DNA of 50,000 nt from Glandiceps talaboti. Its lineage: Eukaryota > Hemichordata > Enteropneusta > Spengelidae. This document shows, in pieces, positions 1 through 11,236 of the stretch. The translations under genes were made by a program, and so were the position numbers. A model generated the notes under the pieces. That model had not been told where the DNA came from, made no database searches, and saw nothing but the letters and a program-made list of their open reading frames with translations. Each line of letters starts with the position of its first letter. The first letter of the stretch is position 1. The stretch lies in the NCBI RefSeq assembly GCF_964340395.1, contig NC_135559.1:21120611-21170610 (forward strand), in the 5' to 3' direction.

Positions 1-20
1 GTGATATTATACCAGTGATT

Positions 21-155
21 ATGGCAAAGTGGGTCTGGGGAGTTTTGATTGCAGCATCTCTGTCTTATTTCCTGTATTGTCCGTTACCAAATGGTATTGC
101 ACAACCAATGAGGTTGAGAATGTATCATGCATTTGATCAAATAATGTCAGTTTAT
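21..155 (+). CDS. Gene A exon 1 (signal anchor)
   Basis: Encodes 45 residues with the membrane anchor and the CPLPNG segment, which aligns with VPVPDG of gene B. It ends in phase 0 at TTTAT followed by the strong donor GTAAGT at 156. The first methionine in view is at 21, with no stop between it and the window edge. Confidence 0.75.
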
Positions 156-3100
156 GTAAGTGTTATACCAAATAATTATGTCCCTGTGGTTATTTCTCTA
201 TTCAAAACTAGAATGTGATTATGGAAGAAGAAAACGTCCTGGCAATACATTTGTATTGGTCGCCCACCGTATGAAACCTGAATAATTTGATCACACATTA
301 AGGTGCTAAATAATTACTCGCAAGCATAGTAAAGTTATGAAACTCTGTTTTGAGACGTTTACTACTTAGTGTCTTAAAGACAATTTTTTTGTAATTCTCA
401 GATTTGTCCAAAGACACACTTTTATAACTTTAATTTTGTTGTAGCCTGAAGCTACAATATTTACACTCAAGTATATCTATGGTGCTCTCACGGGAAACTG
501 GAATCCCCAAACTCCATAAACGCACTTGATTTCAAACAATTTACACAAGTATAATATATTAACATGTAGAAATTCAACTCCTATAGGTGACTGGTGCAAC
601 TTTTCTTGGCTTGACCGATGCGTTTAGTGCATATGATTCAATGTGGGCAGTTCAGAGTTGGGTACTCAGATGTGGTTTGGACGAGGAACCTACAATAAAA
701 CACTCAGACACTACTTTTGATGGGGTTGGTGTACGTTTGTATGAGCCTGTTGAGAAGTCTGCTAAGCCAGTTCCTGGCATAGTGTACATACATGGAGGAG
801 GTTGGGTAGCTGGTAATACAGGTAAACTTATTTAGGTGATCGCCCAGTGCAAATTTCCCTTGCTGCAATGTCTTCTCCACGCAATCACGATATGGAACAC
901 ATAATCATTATGGTTTTCTCTCTCCATGTAATGATATTATCCACGTGGAGACAAATCTTCGTAGCGAGAATAAAAAAAATCGCAAAAATATTGTGCAATT
1001 ATGTAATGGTCGGTTATGCCATTTTTCAATTGAAACTAGACTAAATTTTTCCCAGCAAAATTTCTTTAAAAAAATATGTATATAAAATGTCAGTGTAGAA
1101 ATCACTCCCTGTACATTTAATTGATATTGTTTACACGTTCAATTATATTCAGTTGTTTGAAACTGACCAATAACAAACATAGACTCAGTTTATCTTGTTT
1201 TACCTTGTTTTGGTCAAGTTAAAATGCTTTGTTAAGTTGTGTTATTAATCAAAACTAAAGAAACAAAACAACAATACTTGTTTTCCAACCACAAGTCTTA
1301 GCCACTTGTCAAAATGACATGTACAATGTCAGTCATGAAGTAAGGTATATATGACACCAATAATATTGTCAAAGTGCATGTACAAAGTCAGTCATGAAGG
1401 AAGGTATATATGACACTAATAACATTGTCAAAGTGCATGTACAAAGTCAGTCATGAAGTAAAGTATATATGACACTAATAATATTGTCAAAGTGCATGTA
1501 CAAAGTCAGTCATGAAGTAAAGTATATATGACACTAATAATATTGTCAAAGTGCATGTACAAAGTCAGTCATGAAGTAAAGTATATATGACACTAATAAT
1601 ATTGTCAAAGTGCATGTACAAAGTCAGTCATGAAGTAAAGTATATATGACACTAATAATATTGTCAAAGTGCATGTACAAAGTCAGTCATGAAGTAAAGT
1701 ATATATGACACTAATAATATTGTCAAAGTGCATGTACAAAGTCAGTCATGAAGTAAAGTATATATGACACCAATAATATTGTCAAAGTGCATGTATAAAG
1801 TCAGTCATGAAGTAAAGTATATATGACACTAATAATATTGTCAAAGTGCATGTACAAAGTCAGTCATGAAGTAAAGTATATATGACACCAATAATATTGT
1901 CAAAGTGCATGTACAAAGTCAGTCATGAAGTAAAGTATATATGACACCAATAATATTGTCAAAGTGCATGTACAAAGTCAGTCATGAAGTAAAGTATATA
2001 TGACACCAATAATATTGTCAAAGTGCATGTATAAAGTCAGTCATGAAGTAAAGTATATATGACACTAATAATATTGTCAAAGTGCATGTACAAAGTCAGT
2101 CATGAAGTAAGGTATATATGACACCAATACTATTGTCAAAGTGCATTTACAAAGTCAGTCATGAAGTAAGGTATATATGACACTAATAATATTGTCAAAG
2201 TGCATGTACAAAGTCAGTCATGAAGTAAAGTATATATGACACTAATAATATTGTCAAAGTGCATGTACAAAGTCAGTCATGAAGTAAAGTATATATGACA
2301 CTAATAATATTGTCAAAGTGCATGTACAAAGTCAGTCATGAAGTAAAGTATATATGACACTAATATTATTGTCAAAGTGCATGTACAAAGTCAGTCATGA
2401 AGTAAAGTATATATGACACTAATATTAATGTCAAAGTGCATGTACAAAGTCAGTCATGAAGTAAAGTATATATGACACCAATAATATTGTCAAAGTGCAT
2501 GTACAAAGTCAGTCATGAAGTAAAGTATATATGACACCAATAATATTGTCAAAGTGCATGTACAAAGTCAGTCATGAAGTAAAGTATATATGACACCAAT
2601 AATATTGTCAAAGTGCATGTACAAAGTCTTTCATGAAGTAAAGTATATATGACACTAATAATATTGTCAAAGTGCATGTACAAAGTCTTTCATGAAGTAA
2701 AGTATATATGACACCAATAATATTGTCAAAGTGCATGTACAAAGTCAGTCATGAAGTAAAGTATATATGACACCAATAATATTGTCAAAGTGCATGTACA
2801 AAGTCAGTCATGAAGTAAAGTATATATGACACCAATAATATTGTCAAAGTGCATGTACAAAGTCTTTCATGAAGTAAAGTATATATGACACTAATAATAT
2901 TGTCAAAGTGGATGTACAAAGTCAGTCATGAAGTAAAGTATATATGACACCAATAATATTGTCAAAGTGCATGTACAAAGTCAGTCATGAAGTAAAGTAT
3001 ATATGGCACCAATAATATTGTCAAAGTGCATGTATAAAGTCAGTCATGAAGTAAAGTATATATGACACCAATAATGTTGTCAAAGTGCATGTACAATGTC

Positions 3101-5772
3101 TTTCATGAAGTAAAGTATATATGGCACCAATAATATTGTCAAAGTGCATGTATAAAGTCAGTCATGAAGTAAAGTATATATGACACTAATAATATTGTCA
3201 AAGTGCATGTATAAAGTCAGTCATGAAGTAAAGTATATATGACACTAATAATATTGTCAAAGTGCATGTATAAAGTCAGTCATGAAGTAAAGTATATATG
3301 GCACCAATAATATTGTCAAAGTGCATGTACAAAGTCTTTCATGAAGTAAAGTATATATGACACTAATAATATTGTCAATGTGGATGTACAAAGTCAGTCA
3401 TGAAGTAAAGTATATATGACACCAATAATATTGTCAAAGTGCATGTACAAAGTCTTTCATGAAGTAAAGTATATATGACACCAATAATATTGTCAAAGTG
3501 CATGTACAAAGTCAGTCATGAAGTAAAGTATATATGACACTAATAATATTGTCAAAGTGGATGTACAAAGTCAGTCATGAAGTAAAGTATATATGACACC
3601 AATAATATTGTCAAAGTGCATGTACAAAGTCAGTCATGAAGTAAAGTATATATGACACTAATAATATTGTCAAAGTGGATGTACAAAGTCAGTCATGAAG
3701 TAAAGTATATATGACACCAATAATATTGTCAAAGTGCATGTACAAAGTCAGTCATGAAGTAAAGTATATATGGCATCAATAATATTGTCAAAGTGCATGT
3801 ATAAAGTCAGTCATGAAGTAAAGTATATATGACACTAATAATATTGTCAAAGTGCATGTACAAAGTCTTTCATGAAGTAAAGTATATATGACACCAATAA
3901 TATTGTCAAAGTGCATGTACAAAGTCAGTCATGAAGTAAAGTATATATGACACCAATAATATTGTCAAAGTGCATGTACAAAGTCAGTCATGAAGTAAAG
4001 TATATATGACACTAATAATATTGTCAAAGTGCATGTATAAAGTCAGTCATGAAGTAAAGTATATATGACACTAATAATATTGTCAAAGTGCATGTATAAA
4101 GTCAGTCATGAAGTAAAGTATATATGGCACCAATAATATTGTCAAAGTGCATGTACAAAGTCTTTCATGAAGTAAAGTATATATGACACTAATAATATTG
4201 TCAATGTGGATGTACAAAGTCAGTCATGAAGTAAAGTATATATGACACCAATAATATTGTCAAAGTGCATGTACAAAGTCTTTCATGAAGTAAAGTATAT
4301 ATGACACCAATAATATTGTCAAAGTGCATGTACAAAGTCAGTCATGAAGTAAAGTATATATGACACTAATAATATTGTCAAAGTGGATGTACAAAGTCAG
4401 TCATGAAGTAAAGTATATATGACACCAATAATATTGTCAAAGTGCATGTACAAAGTCAGTCATGAAGTAAAGTATATATGACACTAATAATATTGTCAAA
4501 GTGGATGTACAAAGTCAGTCATGAAGTAAAGTATATATGACACCAATAATATTGTCAAAGTGCATGTACAAAGTCAGTCATGAAGTAAAGTATATATGGC
4601 ATCAATAATATTGTCAAAGTGCATGTATAAAGTCAGTCATGAAGTAAAGTATATATGACACTAATAATATTGTCAAAGTGCATGTACAAAGTCTTTCATG
4701 AAGTAAAGTATATATGACACCAATAATATTGTCAAAGTGCATGTACAAAGTCAGTCATGAAGTAAAGTATATATGACACCAATAATATTGTCAAAGTGCA
4801 TGTACAAAGTCAGTCATGAAGTAAAGTATATATGGCATCAATAATATTGTCAAAGTGCATGTATAAAGTCAGTCATGAAGTAAAGTATATATGACACCAA
4901 TAATATTGTCAAAGTGCATGTACAAAGTCTTTCATGAAGTAAAGTATATATGACACCAATAATATTGTCAAAGTGCATGTACAAAGTCAGTCATGAAGTA
5001 AAGTATATATGACACTAATAATATTGTCAAAGTGGATGTACAAAGTCAGTCATGAAGTAAAGTATATATGGCACCAATAATATTGTCAAAGTGCATGTAC
5101 AAAGTCTTTCATGAAGTAAAGTATATATGACACTAATAATATTGTCAAAGTGGATGTACAAAGTCAGTCATGAAGTAAAGTATATATGACACCAATAATA
5201 TTGTCAAAGTGCATGTACAAAGTCTTTCATGAAGTAAAGTATATATGACACTAATAATATTGTCAAAGTGGATGTACAAAGTCAGTCATTAAGTAAAGTA
5301 TATATGACACCAATAATATTGTCAAAGTGCATGTATAAAGTCAGTCATGAAGTAAAGTATATATGACACTAATAATATTGTCAAAGTGCATGTATAAAGT
5401 CAGTCATGAAGTAAAGTATATATGACACTAATAATATTGTCAAAGTGCATGTGTAAAGTCAGTCATGAAGTAAAGTATATATGACACCAATAATATTGTC
5501 AAAGTGCATGTACAAAGTCAGTCATGAAGTAAAGTATATATGACACTAATAATATTGTCAAAGTGCATGTACAAAGTCAGTCATGAAGTAAAGTATATAT
5601 GACAGCAATAATATTGTCAAAGTACATGTACAAAGTCAGTCATGAAGTAAAGTATATATGACACCAATAATATTGTCAAAGTGCATGTACAAAGTCAGTC
5701 ATGAAATATCTACATATCATGACATCTACGTCGGATTTTAATCAGATTGAGAGCTAACGTACGTACGTACGT

Positions 5773-5804
<32 letters not shown>

Positions 5805-6479
5805 ATACAACACAGCGTGCATCAGGTGTAATATGTACTATTTCTTATAGCTAAATGTCATATTGACATATACCAGGGGAAGGTTATATTTCCATCACCA
5901 ACCCTATATACAACCTATATCAAACCTATATATGTATTTTTATACGCAGATATGTTTAAGATCTACATAGAGAGTAATATATTCTCCTTCCACTTATCTT
6001 TAGATATCTACCATTCCGTAACCAAATACATTGCAGCAAGACTTGGTATTGTTGTAGTGTCTGTAGAGTAAGTACTTGGCTTTTATTATCTATTCAGGTA
6101 GAAGTATATTTTTGTCAAGTTTACACTGTTTTTGAAATTTAGTGATGGCAGTTAAAGATTGCATAGAAGCATCTCTCAGAACCACTGTGTGTATTTTAGC
6201 TGATGATTTGCTGTAATGTTCAGCTAAAATACACACAGTGGCTCTGAGAAATGCTTCTATGTATGTATGACGTATGTATGTATGTATGTATGGATGGATG
6301 GATGGATGGATGTATGTATGTATGTATGTATGTATGTATGTATGTATGTATGTATGTATGTATGTATGTATGTATGTATGTATGTATGTATGTATGTGTG
6401 TATGTATGTATGTATGTATGTATGTATGTATGTATGTATGTATTTGTCTGTCTGTTTGTCTGTCTGTCTGTCTGCCTGC

Positions 6480-6510
<31 letters not shown>

Positions 6511-6553
6511 CCTGTCCGTGCGTCCTTTCGTCCGTCTGACCGCCCGCCCGCCA

Positions 6554-6598
<45 letters not shown>

Positions 6599-7753
6599 CC
6601 ATCCTACCTGCCTGCCATCCATCCAGCCTGCCTGCCTGTTTCTCTGTTCACAGCTATTCTCATAAAGGGTACGGACCAAGGTTCTACATCCCTGTAATGC
6701 ACATATTGTAGATTTGTGTTATTAACAAATTTCATCTCTTCCATCCGATAGAATGTGCCAAAGAGTAAAGAGAAATAAAATGTACATATCAATATATGTG
6801 CATTTTAAAGAATGATTAAGAGCTGACATCTGAAGAAAACAATGCCTGATGAATATATAGTCAGGGCAGTAACATCAAACACATTAAATGAATCACATAC
6901 GTTACGATTTTCAAAGTCAGAGTTAAAATTTATTTTAAAAAAGTACTTTTTTATCATTGGATTGATTTACAGGTATCGAATGGCACCACAATATCCATTT
7001 CCAATACCTTTGGAAGACTGCGTCAGAGCTACTGTTTGGTTTTTGCAGCATGCTGGGGAGTACGGTGTAGACCCCACAGGAGTTGCTGTGGTGGGTGACA
7101 GTGCTGGTGGCAATCTTGCAGCAGCTGTACCGCAAATGCTGACTTTCGAAGAAAAGTACAAACTGTTGAATCTACCTGAATTAAAGTTCCAAGGATTGAT
7201 CTACCCAGCATTGCAGGTAGTTGACTTTCTAACACCTTCCTATCAACAGCATTATGTTGCTATTACAACAGAGGATATGACACTATTCTGGTCGATGTAT
7301 ATGAATGGAAGGGTTGATCACATGGAAGCTATGATGGTAAATAACCATACATCCCCACAGTTCAAAAAGTCTCATCAGAAATTATTAGATCATAGTCTCA
7401 TTCCAAGTCAATTCAAAGGGGGTAATTATCAATCTCCGGAGAATCAGAATTTCGGAAATGTTGAAATCTTTTCGAAGATTCAAGACACTCTGATGAATCC
7501 ATACTTCGCACCACTGATGAGGTCAGATTTAAGTGGTTTACCACCAGCTTACATCCTTACTGCTGGGTTTGATATTCTGAGAGACGACGGTATTATGTAC
7601 GCCAAGAGGCTCGAGGAAACAAATATATCTGTTACATGGAAACATTACGAAGAAGGTTTCCATGGAATGCTCAATCTCATAGGTTCTTTAGGTTTTGAAG
7701 TTGGTCAGCAATGTATGGATGATTTTATCGAATACTCTAGAGGTAGACTGTAG
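21..7753 (+). CDS. Gene A: arylacetamide deacetylase / neutral cholesterol ester hydrolase-like enzyme (spliced, 4 exons)
   Basis: The spliced CDS joins 21-155, 587-821, 6004-6067 and 6973-7753 (1215 nt, 404 residues; vertebrate AADAC is about 400). Residues 4-20 are hydrophobic after a Lys, which fits a type II ER membrane anchor with the alpha/beta-hydrolase domain in the lumen. HGGGW (114-118) forms the oxyanion hole and GDSAGG (186-191) holds nucleophile Ser188. Asp345 (in DILRDDG) and His375 (in EGFHG) complete the triad, with the 30-residue Asp-His spacing known for AADAC. The family hydrolyses esters and amides of lipids and xenobiotics; the substrate here is unknown. Intron phases 0, 1, 2 match gene B exactly. 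The frame is open upstream of ATG 21 to the window edge, and gene B has a longer N-terminus, so the true start may lie outside. Family assignment is secure; AADAC versus NCEH1 orthology is not. Confidence 0.9.
587..821 (+). CDS. Gene A exon 2 (oxyanion-hole HGGGW)
   Basis: Acceptor CCTATAG ends at 586; donor GTAAAC begins at 822. The 235-nt exon runs from phase 0 to phase 1 and ends just after HGGGW, the same place as the matching exon of gene B. Confidence 0.85.
1310..5704. repeat. 59-bp minisatellite, about 74 tandem copies, in intron 2 of gene A
   Basis: The unit is 59 bp, which shows as a one-base shift per 60-base line, and runs without spacers for about 4.4 kb. Landmarks in each unit are AAAGTGCATGTACAAAGTC, AGTCATGAAGTAAAG and TATATGACAC. 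A few sites vary between copies: AGTCAG/AGTCTT, GCATG/GGATG, TGTAC/TGTAT, GACACC/GACACT/GGCATC. Each unit holds TGACA and TGTCA in inverted orientation about 10 bp apart. 59 is not a multiple of 3 and stops are frequent, so it is not coding. It makes up about 85% of the 5182-bp intron. The first two copies and the last are the most diverged, as expected at array edges. Confidence 0.97.
3155..4806. repeat. Higher-order repeat: two adjacent 826-bp (14 x 59) blocks
   Basis: Variant-marked units recur at a lag of exactly 826 bp. Examples are TCAATGTGG at 3375 and 4201, and TGGCATCAAT at 3771 and 4597. By eye the two blocks look identical over the whole period, while neighbouring units differ, so a 14-unit segment was duplicated recently as a block. 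Confidence 0.85.
5757..5806. repeat. Compound ACGT / CA microsatellite
   Basis: Three to four ACGT units run into about ten CA units and two CATA units, between the minisatellite and exon 3 of gene A. Confidence 0.9.
6004..6067 (+). CDS. Gene A exon 3
   Basis: A 64-nt exon between acceptor CTTTAG (ending 6003) and donor GTAAGT (6068), phase 1 to 2. It encodes D-I-Y-H..LGIVVVSV, the strand leading to the E/D-Y-R-x-A-P motif. Gene B has an exon of exactly the same length and phase at 45966-46029. It is too short to stand out as an ORF. Confidence 0.85.
6162..6261. repeat. Hairpin: 42-bp inverted arms, 16-nt loop
   Basis: Arms 6162-6203 and 6220-6261 match as reverse complements at 40 of 42 positions. 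Both contain ATTTTAGCTGA or its complement and CACTGTGTG or its complement. The outer end of the right arm runs straight into the TATG microsatellite. This is the shape of a small foldback transposable element; no target duplication could be defined. Confidence 0.85.
6258..6630. repeat. TATG / GGAT / TCTG tetranucleotide microsatellite, intron 3 of gene A
   Basis: About 45 TATG units (with a short GGAT patch at 6290-6310) change at about 6443 into TCTG and TGCC units, with CATC units near 6615. Open frames here on both strands are period-4 artefacts, not genes. Confidence 0.95.
6973..7753 (+). CDS. Gene A exon 4 (catalytic Ser, Asp, His)
   Basis: Acceptor TTTACAG ends at 6972. Phase 2 completes Glu145, followed by YRMAPQ. 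The exon carries GDSAGG, the Asp and the His of the triad and ends at TAG 7751-7753. The frame is open from 6842, but that upstream part is intronic. Confidence 0.92.
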
Positions 7754-7846
7754 ACATGTCTGTGTATAACAAAATGTAATGACAATATAACATGATTGCC
7801 TTCAATACCCAGTAGCCTTGAAGATAACTGAATTGTAAATTCCATA

Positions 7847-7852
7847 ATTAAA
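7847..7852 (+). other. Candidate polyadenylation signal of gene A
   Basis: ATTAAA lies 94 nt after the stop of gene A. It is the commonest variant of AATAAA and a plausible 3' end, with no transcript support. Confidence 0.4.
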
Positions 7853-8966
7853 GACTAAGTTGTATTCTCTACGTCAATACACTAATTATTAACTAATTAT
7901 GTTTACATGATGAAAGTGAGTACAGGGTCACTAGTATTTTACAAAACCAAATATTCTAACAATAATTACATTTTTCATGTTCACATAATTTTGACTCCCT
8001 AAGTTAGCAAAATTTGACACAAAATGACTAATATTCTCTTTTTAAAGCTGCAACTGGGAGAATTTTTTTTATCAAATAACCGAAGATATATCCTCTAAAC
8101 ATTGGTCAATTACTTATAAAAAAAGACAGTGTATCTGTTAATTAGTGGCTAACATTATATAGATAGTGTAGTGTCAAGTTTAAAACTCAACTAGCTATAC
8201 TTGGAGGCAAGGTTCCAGTGGTCGATATTATCCATAAGCAGTACAGAACATCGTGATCGCTGTTGATGGCGGACAATACCCGACATTGATTTATCGTGTA
8301 TAGAGCTATAAAATATACGCCTAATCACGTGATGCAATACTGTTCACGTTGGTACGATATTACAAGTAAGTTATTGTACCTACATAACAAAAATTTTTTT
8401 TCAGAAACAGGTGCACGTCCCAGTTGGAGCTAGTACAGTTTTAAAACTGTACTTTCTTTCCTGTAACATATGAAAATGAGTACGTGTACGATGACCTTGC
8501 ATTTTTAAATTCAGCATATAAAAATAAAAATTCTTCAAAAACTGCAAAGGTTTATAAATTTGGCAGGACTCTTGACAAGATTGCCTAGAGGTTCAGAAAT
8601 TGTCTTTTTCTCCCTGTCCGTACTATTTCAATTCTGGAGGTTAATTTTGTTTTGCCATGGCAATCTGTGCAAATAATGACAGGTTATATCGGCTTTTTCG
8701 ATGTTTTATTTTATTGTTTACACTAATTACTTGAGTAGTGCACAATTTTATGAGTTTCAATGACCACTTTACACGAATTGTTACCACGGACACAATAAAG
8801 TATTCCCCGTCTCGCGGCAGATCACGCGAGATATGCAAATGACCTAGCAACTGTTGCTACGAGGGTCAAGCTTTGCGGATTGGCCATGTTGTTTATAATA
8901 TGAAAGTCAACGCATAAGTCTGAAAAAAATACTACCGTTTTTGACCATCTACAATCGTAAGTCGTC
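7853..8966. other. Intergenic; nothing coding seen
   Basis: AT-rich unique-looking DNA with no convincing exon. It holds a perfect 22-bp palindrome at 8432-8453 (AGTACAGTTTT and its complement) and, at 8813-8832, CTCGCG facing CGCGAG. An octamer-type ATGCAAAT at 8833-8840 follows, just ahead of the SAP-like ORF at 8967. Confidence 0.6.
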
Positions 8967-9041
8967 ATGGAAGACATTGAAAAATTGAAAGTACACGAAC
9001 TAAGGAGCATGTTACGAAAATATGGCGTGTCAACAAGTTAA
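8967..9041 (+). pseudogene. SAP-domain-like peptide fragment (24 residues)
   Basis: From ATG 8967, in good context (GTCATGG), the frame encodes LKVHELRSMLRKYGVSTS and then stops at TAA 9039. The pattern L-x3-EL-x3-L-x2-G-x-S/T-x-S is that of a SAP helix-extension-helix DNA/RNA-binding motif. The Gly/Lys expected after TS is replaced by the stop, and the codons after it still read K-K-D. It could be a broken first exon or a transposon-derived fragment. The similarity is recognised by eye over a short segment only. Confidence 0.4.
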
Positions 9042-9473
9042 AAGAAAGATACGTCACAGTGTCACACCGTCGACGCGTCATTATATTTCCGAACTGGCTG
9101 TCATTTCTGGGAATACGTTGCGGTCAGTGCCAAACTTATGCAGCATACTAGATGGCTATAATATTTCAATCTTGAGAAATGGTAATTAATGACAAGCAAA
9201 ATCGAGTAGTTTTGATTATTAGTACACATGTACATGGTGGAAACATTTCCCGTCACCAATTTTCAATAGAAGTATATCAGAATGCAATGCACGTATGGCG
9301 TAGTACTACACATCCACAGGCCGTAAGCCCTTGTGAACCGTTGATATTTACACTGTTGACAAATACGGACGAAAGCTAAAAGTCTTACACAATTTTAGAG
9401 TGCAAATGTCCCGTTTTGGTCCTAGAGTTCAGAATTGAAAAGTTCTAAGTCACAGGTCGGGAAATCATAGTAC
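9042..9473. other. Intergenic; nothing identified
   Basis: No exon, RNA gene or repeat recognised. The 66-codon open frame at 9179-9379 has no family features or convincing splice context. Confidence 0.5.
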
Positions 9474-9660
9474 AATCGTATTCCGATTTTACCATATGTT
9501 ATCGTCATACAAATTACAATACATACCAGTCTAGTTCCCGACGACCGTATTCCGATTTTACCCTACCTTAATAACGTAGAGTAAAATCGGAATACGGTCG
9601 TCAGGAACTACACTAGTACTGTATGAAGATAACTTAGAGTAAAATCGGAATACGGTCGTC
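9474..9660. repeat. Nested imperfect palindrome with four copies of one motif
   Basis: CGTATTCCGATTTTAC occurs on the + strand at about 9478 and 9547, and inverted at about 9581 and 9640. The left half (9474-9562) and right half (9580-9660) pair over most of their length around a 17-nt centre. The inner arms (9532-9562, 9580-9610) match at 29 of 31 positions and include TAGTTCC(C/T)GACGACC. It is probably a foldback or palindromic MITE relic. Confidence 0.8.
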
Positions 9661-9669
9661 AGGAACTAG

Positions 9670-11100
9670 AATAGGGAATCACTGGCGATGCGTGAAACAC
9701 GTGTATGTGTCAGCCATGTTTATACTTGAGTTCGATGAACATGCTGTAGAACGCATAGTCCAAATTCGTAAAATAAAACGACATAGTATCTCTGACTTGT
9801 CATTTTATTGTATTCTGATAGAAATATTCTGAGCCATAACTCGGGAAACAAATGCCTGTGATCCAACTCTAATATTTTCAAGTTCATGTTGAAACTGATT
9901 TCAAAGGTAACAGTGTCAATCTCAAATGCTCTTCATCTGCGCCCAGACGGCCAAAAATCACCGTCACGTCTAGTTATGAAACCCCTGCCGGCGAATTTTA
10001 CGTACGCACATCGTTTTTACAACCATACTTTAAAAGTTTGCTTCCCTTGATCTATCATACCATGGAAGTATACATGTACTTCCATGATCATACATACTCA
10101 GTGCACTGTACGTACGATGACGTCGAGAACAATGGTGTTGCTATAAGCGGTTGACACTTAGGTTTAATATCTGCGACGATCATAAGGGACTAAAACATGT
10201 GTTAATCTGTAGCACATTTTTCTTTTTAGAGCCAGCACTGTCTCATTTGAAATCGTGGATATCATGGCACATCTTTTGGATTGACGCCCTCAGTGGCTGA
10301 AAAACTTTTCCCATACTCTATACTTGTCAGCCAACACAGTTTGATGTTTGATCCAATATAACCTACTTTGTCTGACTGTATTAAATTGTTGTTATCTTGT
10401 TTTGCTCATATACACTAGTACTCATTGTGACGAATGTCAAACACCAGAGATTGAATCGGTTAATAGCATTAATATTGTAAATAAAATCATCTCCCGAATA
10501 CCAAAAATATGTGATAATTACTGACACGATCTAAATAATGTCGTCCTGTTTTATGCCAGTACAACAAGCATACAGGGGAAAGGTATCGATTCAGGTTTTA
10601 GTTTGGGGGATTATCTCCCAAGGTCGGTTCAGACTTGATTATTTTATGTGGTATTACTGTTAAAGTCATCAGTTAGCCATGTGACTGGTTTGTCAAGGTT
10701 ATCGATCGACCTTGCTATCAGGGTTTAGATTTTGTAGGGAAGCAAGCGCCAATTTTTTCTTACATTCTGCAATGTAGGAAATAGTGAATTGTTTTATAGC
10801 AAACCCTGATGTTATTGTGTTGTCTTTAGCTAACAGTAAAAATACTCGCTGTTGGTTGATTCCATAAAAATTAATTTTCCATATTTGGTATTATTACTTA
10901 ATCATTTGTCAAAATTAAATTTGACGAAAATTTGAAAATCATCAGGGGAAAATAAAGTGATCTGACAGCTTCGCATGCGCAAGTTCACAGTGTCTTCTAT
11001 CTAAACACACAAAGTACACACTAGGTCATAGATTTTTTCAAAGAAAATCTTTGTGGTTAGTTTTTCCACATTTTATTCTGCGATGCACAATTATTACATT
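9670..11100. other. Intergenic; one short palindrome
   Basis: No coding exon recognised. At 10061-10086 CATGGAAGTA and TACTTCCATG flank TACATG as a 10-bp-arm inverted repeat. The right edge should contain the undefined 5' end of the LINE. Confidence 0.5.
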
Positions 11101-11236
11101 TTAGGTATGTGACAGTCTATAGAAATATCAGAATGAATTCACCAATGTCCTTGTACAATTCTGATGGCTATTTTGTCCTTGTACAATTGTACCTGACAAT
11201 GATAGCTCACCACAGTGACACTGCAAAGAAAGATTT

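Noticed and set aside
1310-5704. CRISPR-like array
   Set aside because: The repeats are head to tail with no unique spacers, the unit is 59 bp and the context is a spliced eukaryotic gene.
6090-6711. Open frames of 145-170 codons on both strands
   Set aside because: They are period-4 translations (repeating Met-Tyr-Val-Cys, Thr-Asp-Arg-Gln) of the microsatellite and partly of intron sequence.
6842-6972. Extension of gene A exon 4 to an upstream ATG
   Set aside because: The gene B comparison and the phase-2 acceptor at 6972 place the exon start at 6973; upstream codons have no family similarity.
8841-8860. AGCAAC / GTTGCT as an RFX X-box
   Set aside because: The half-sites are in the opposite order to a true X-box.
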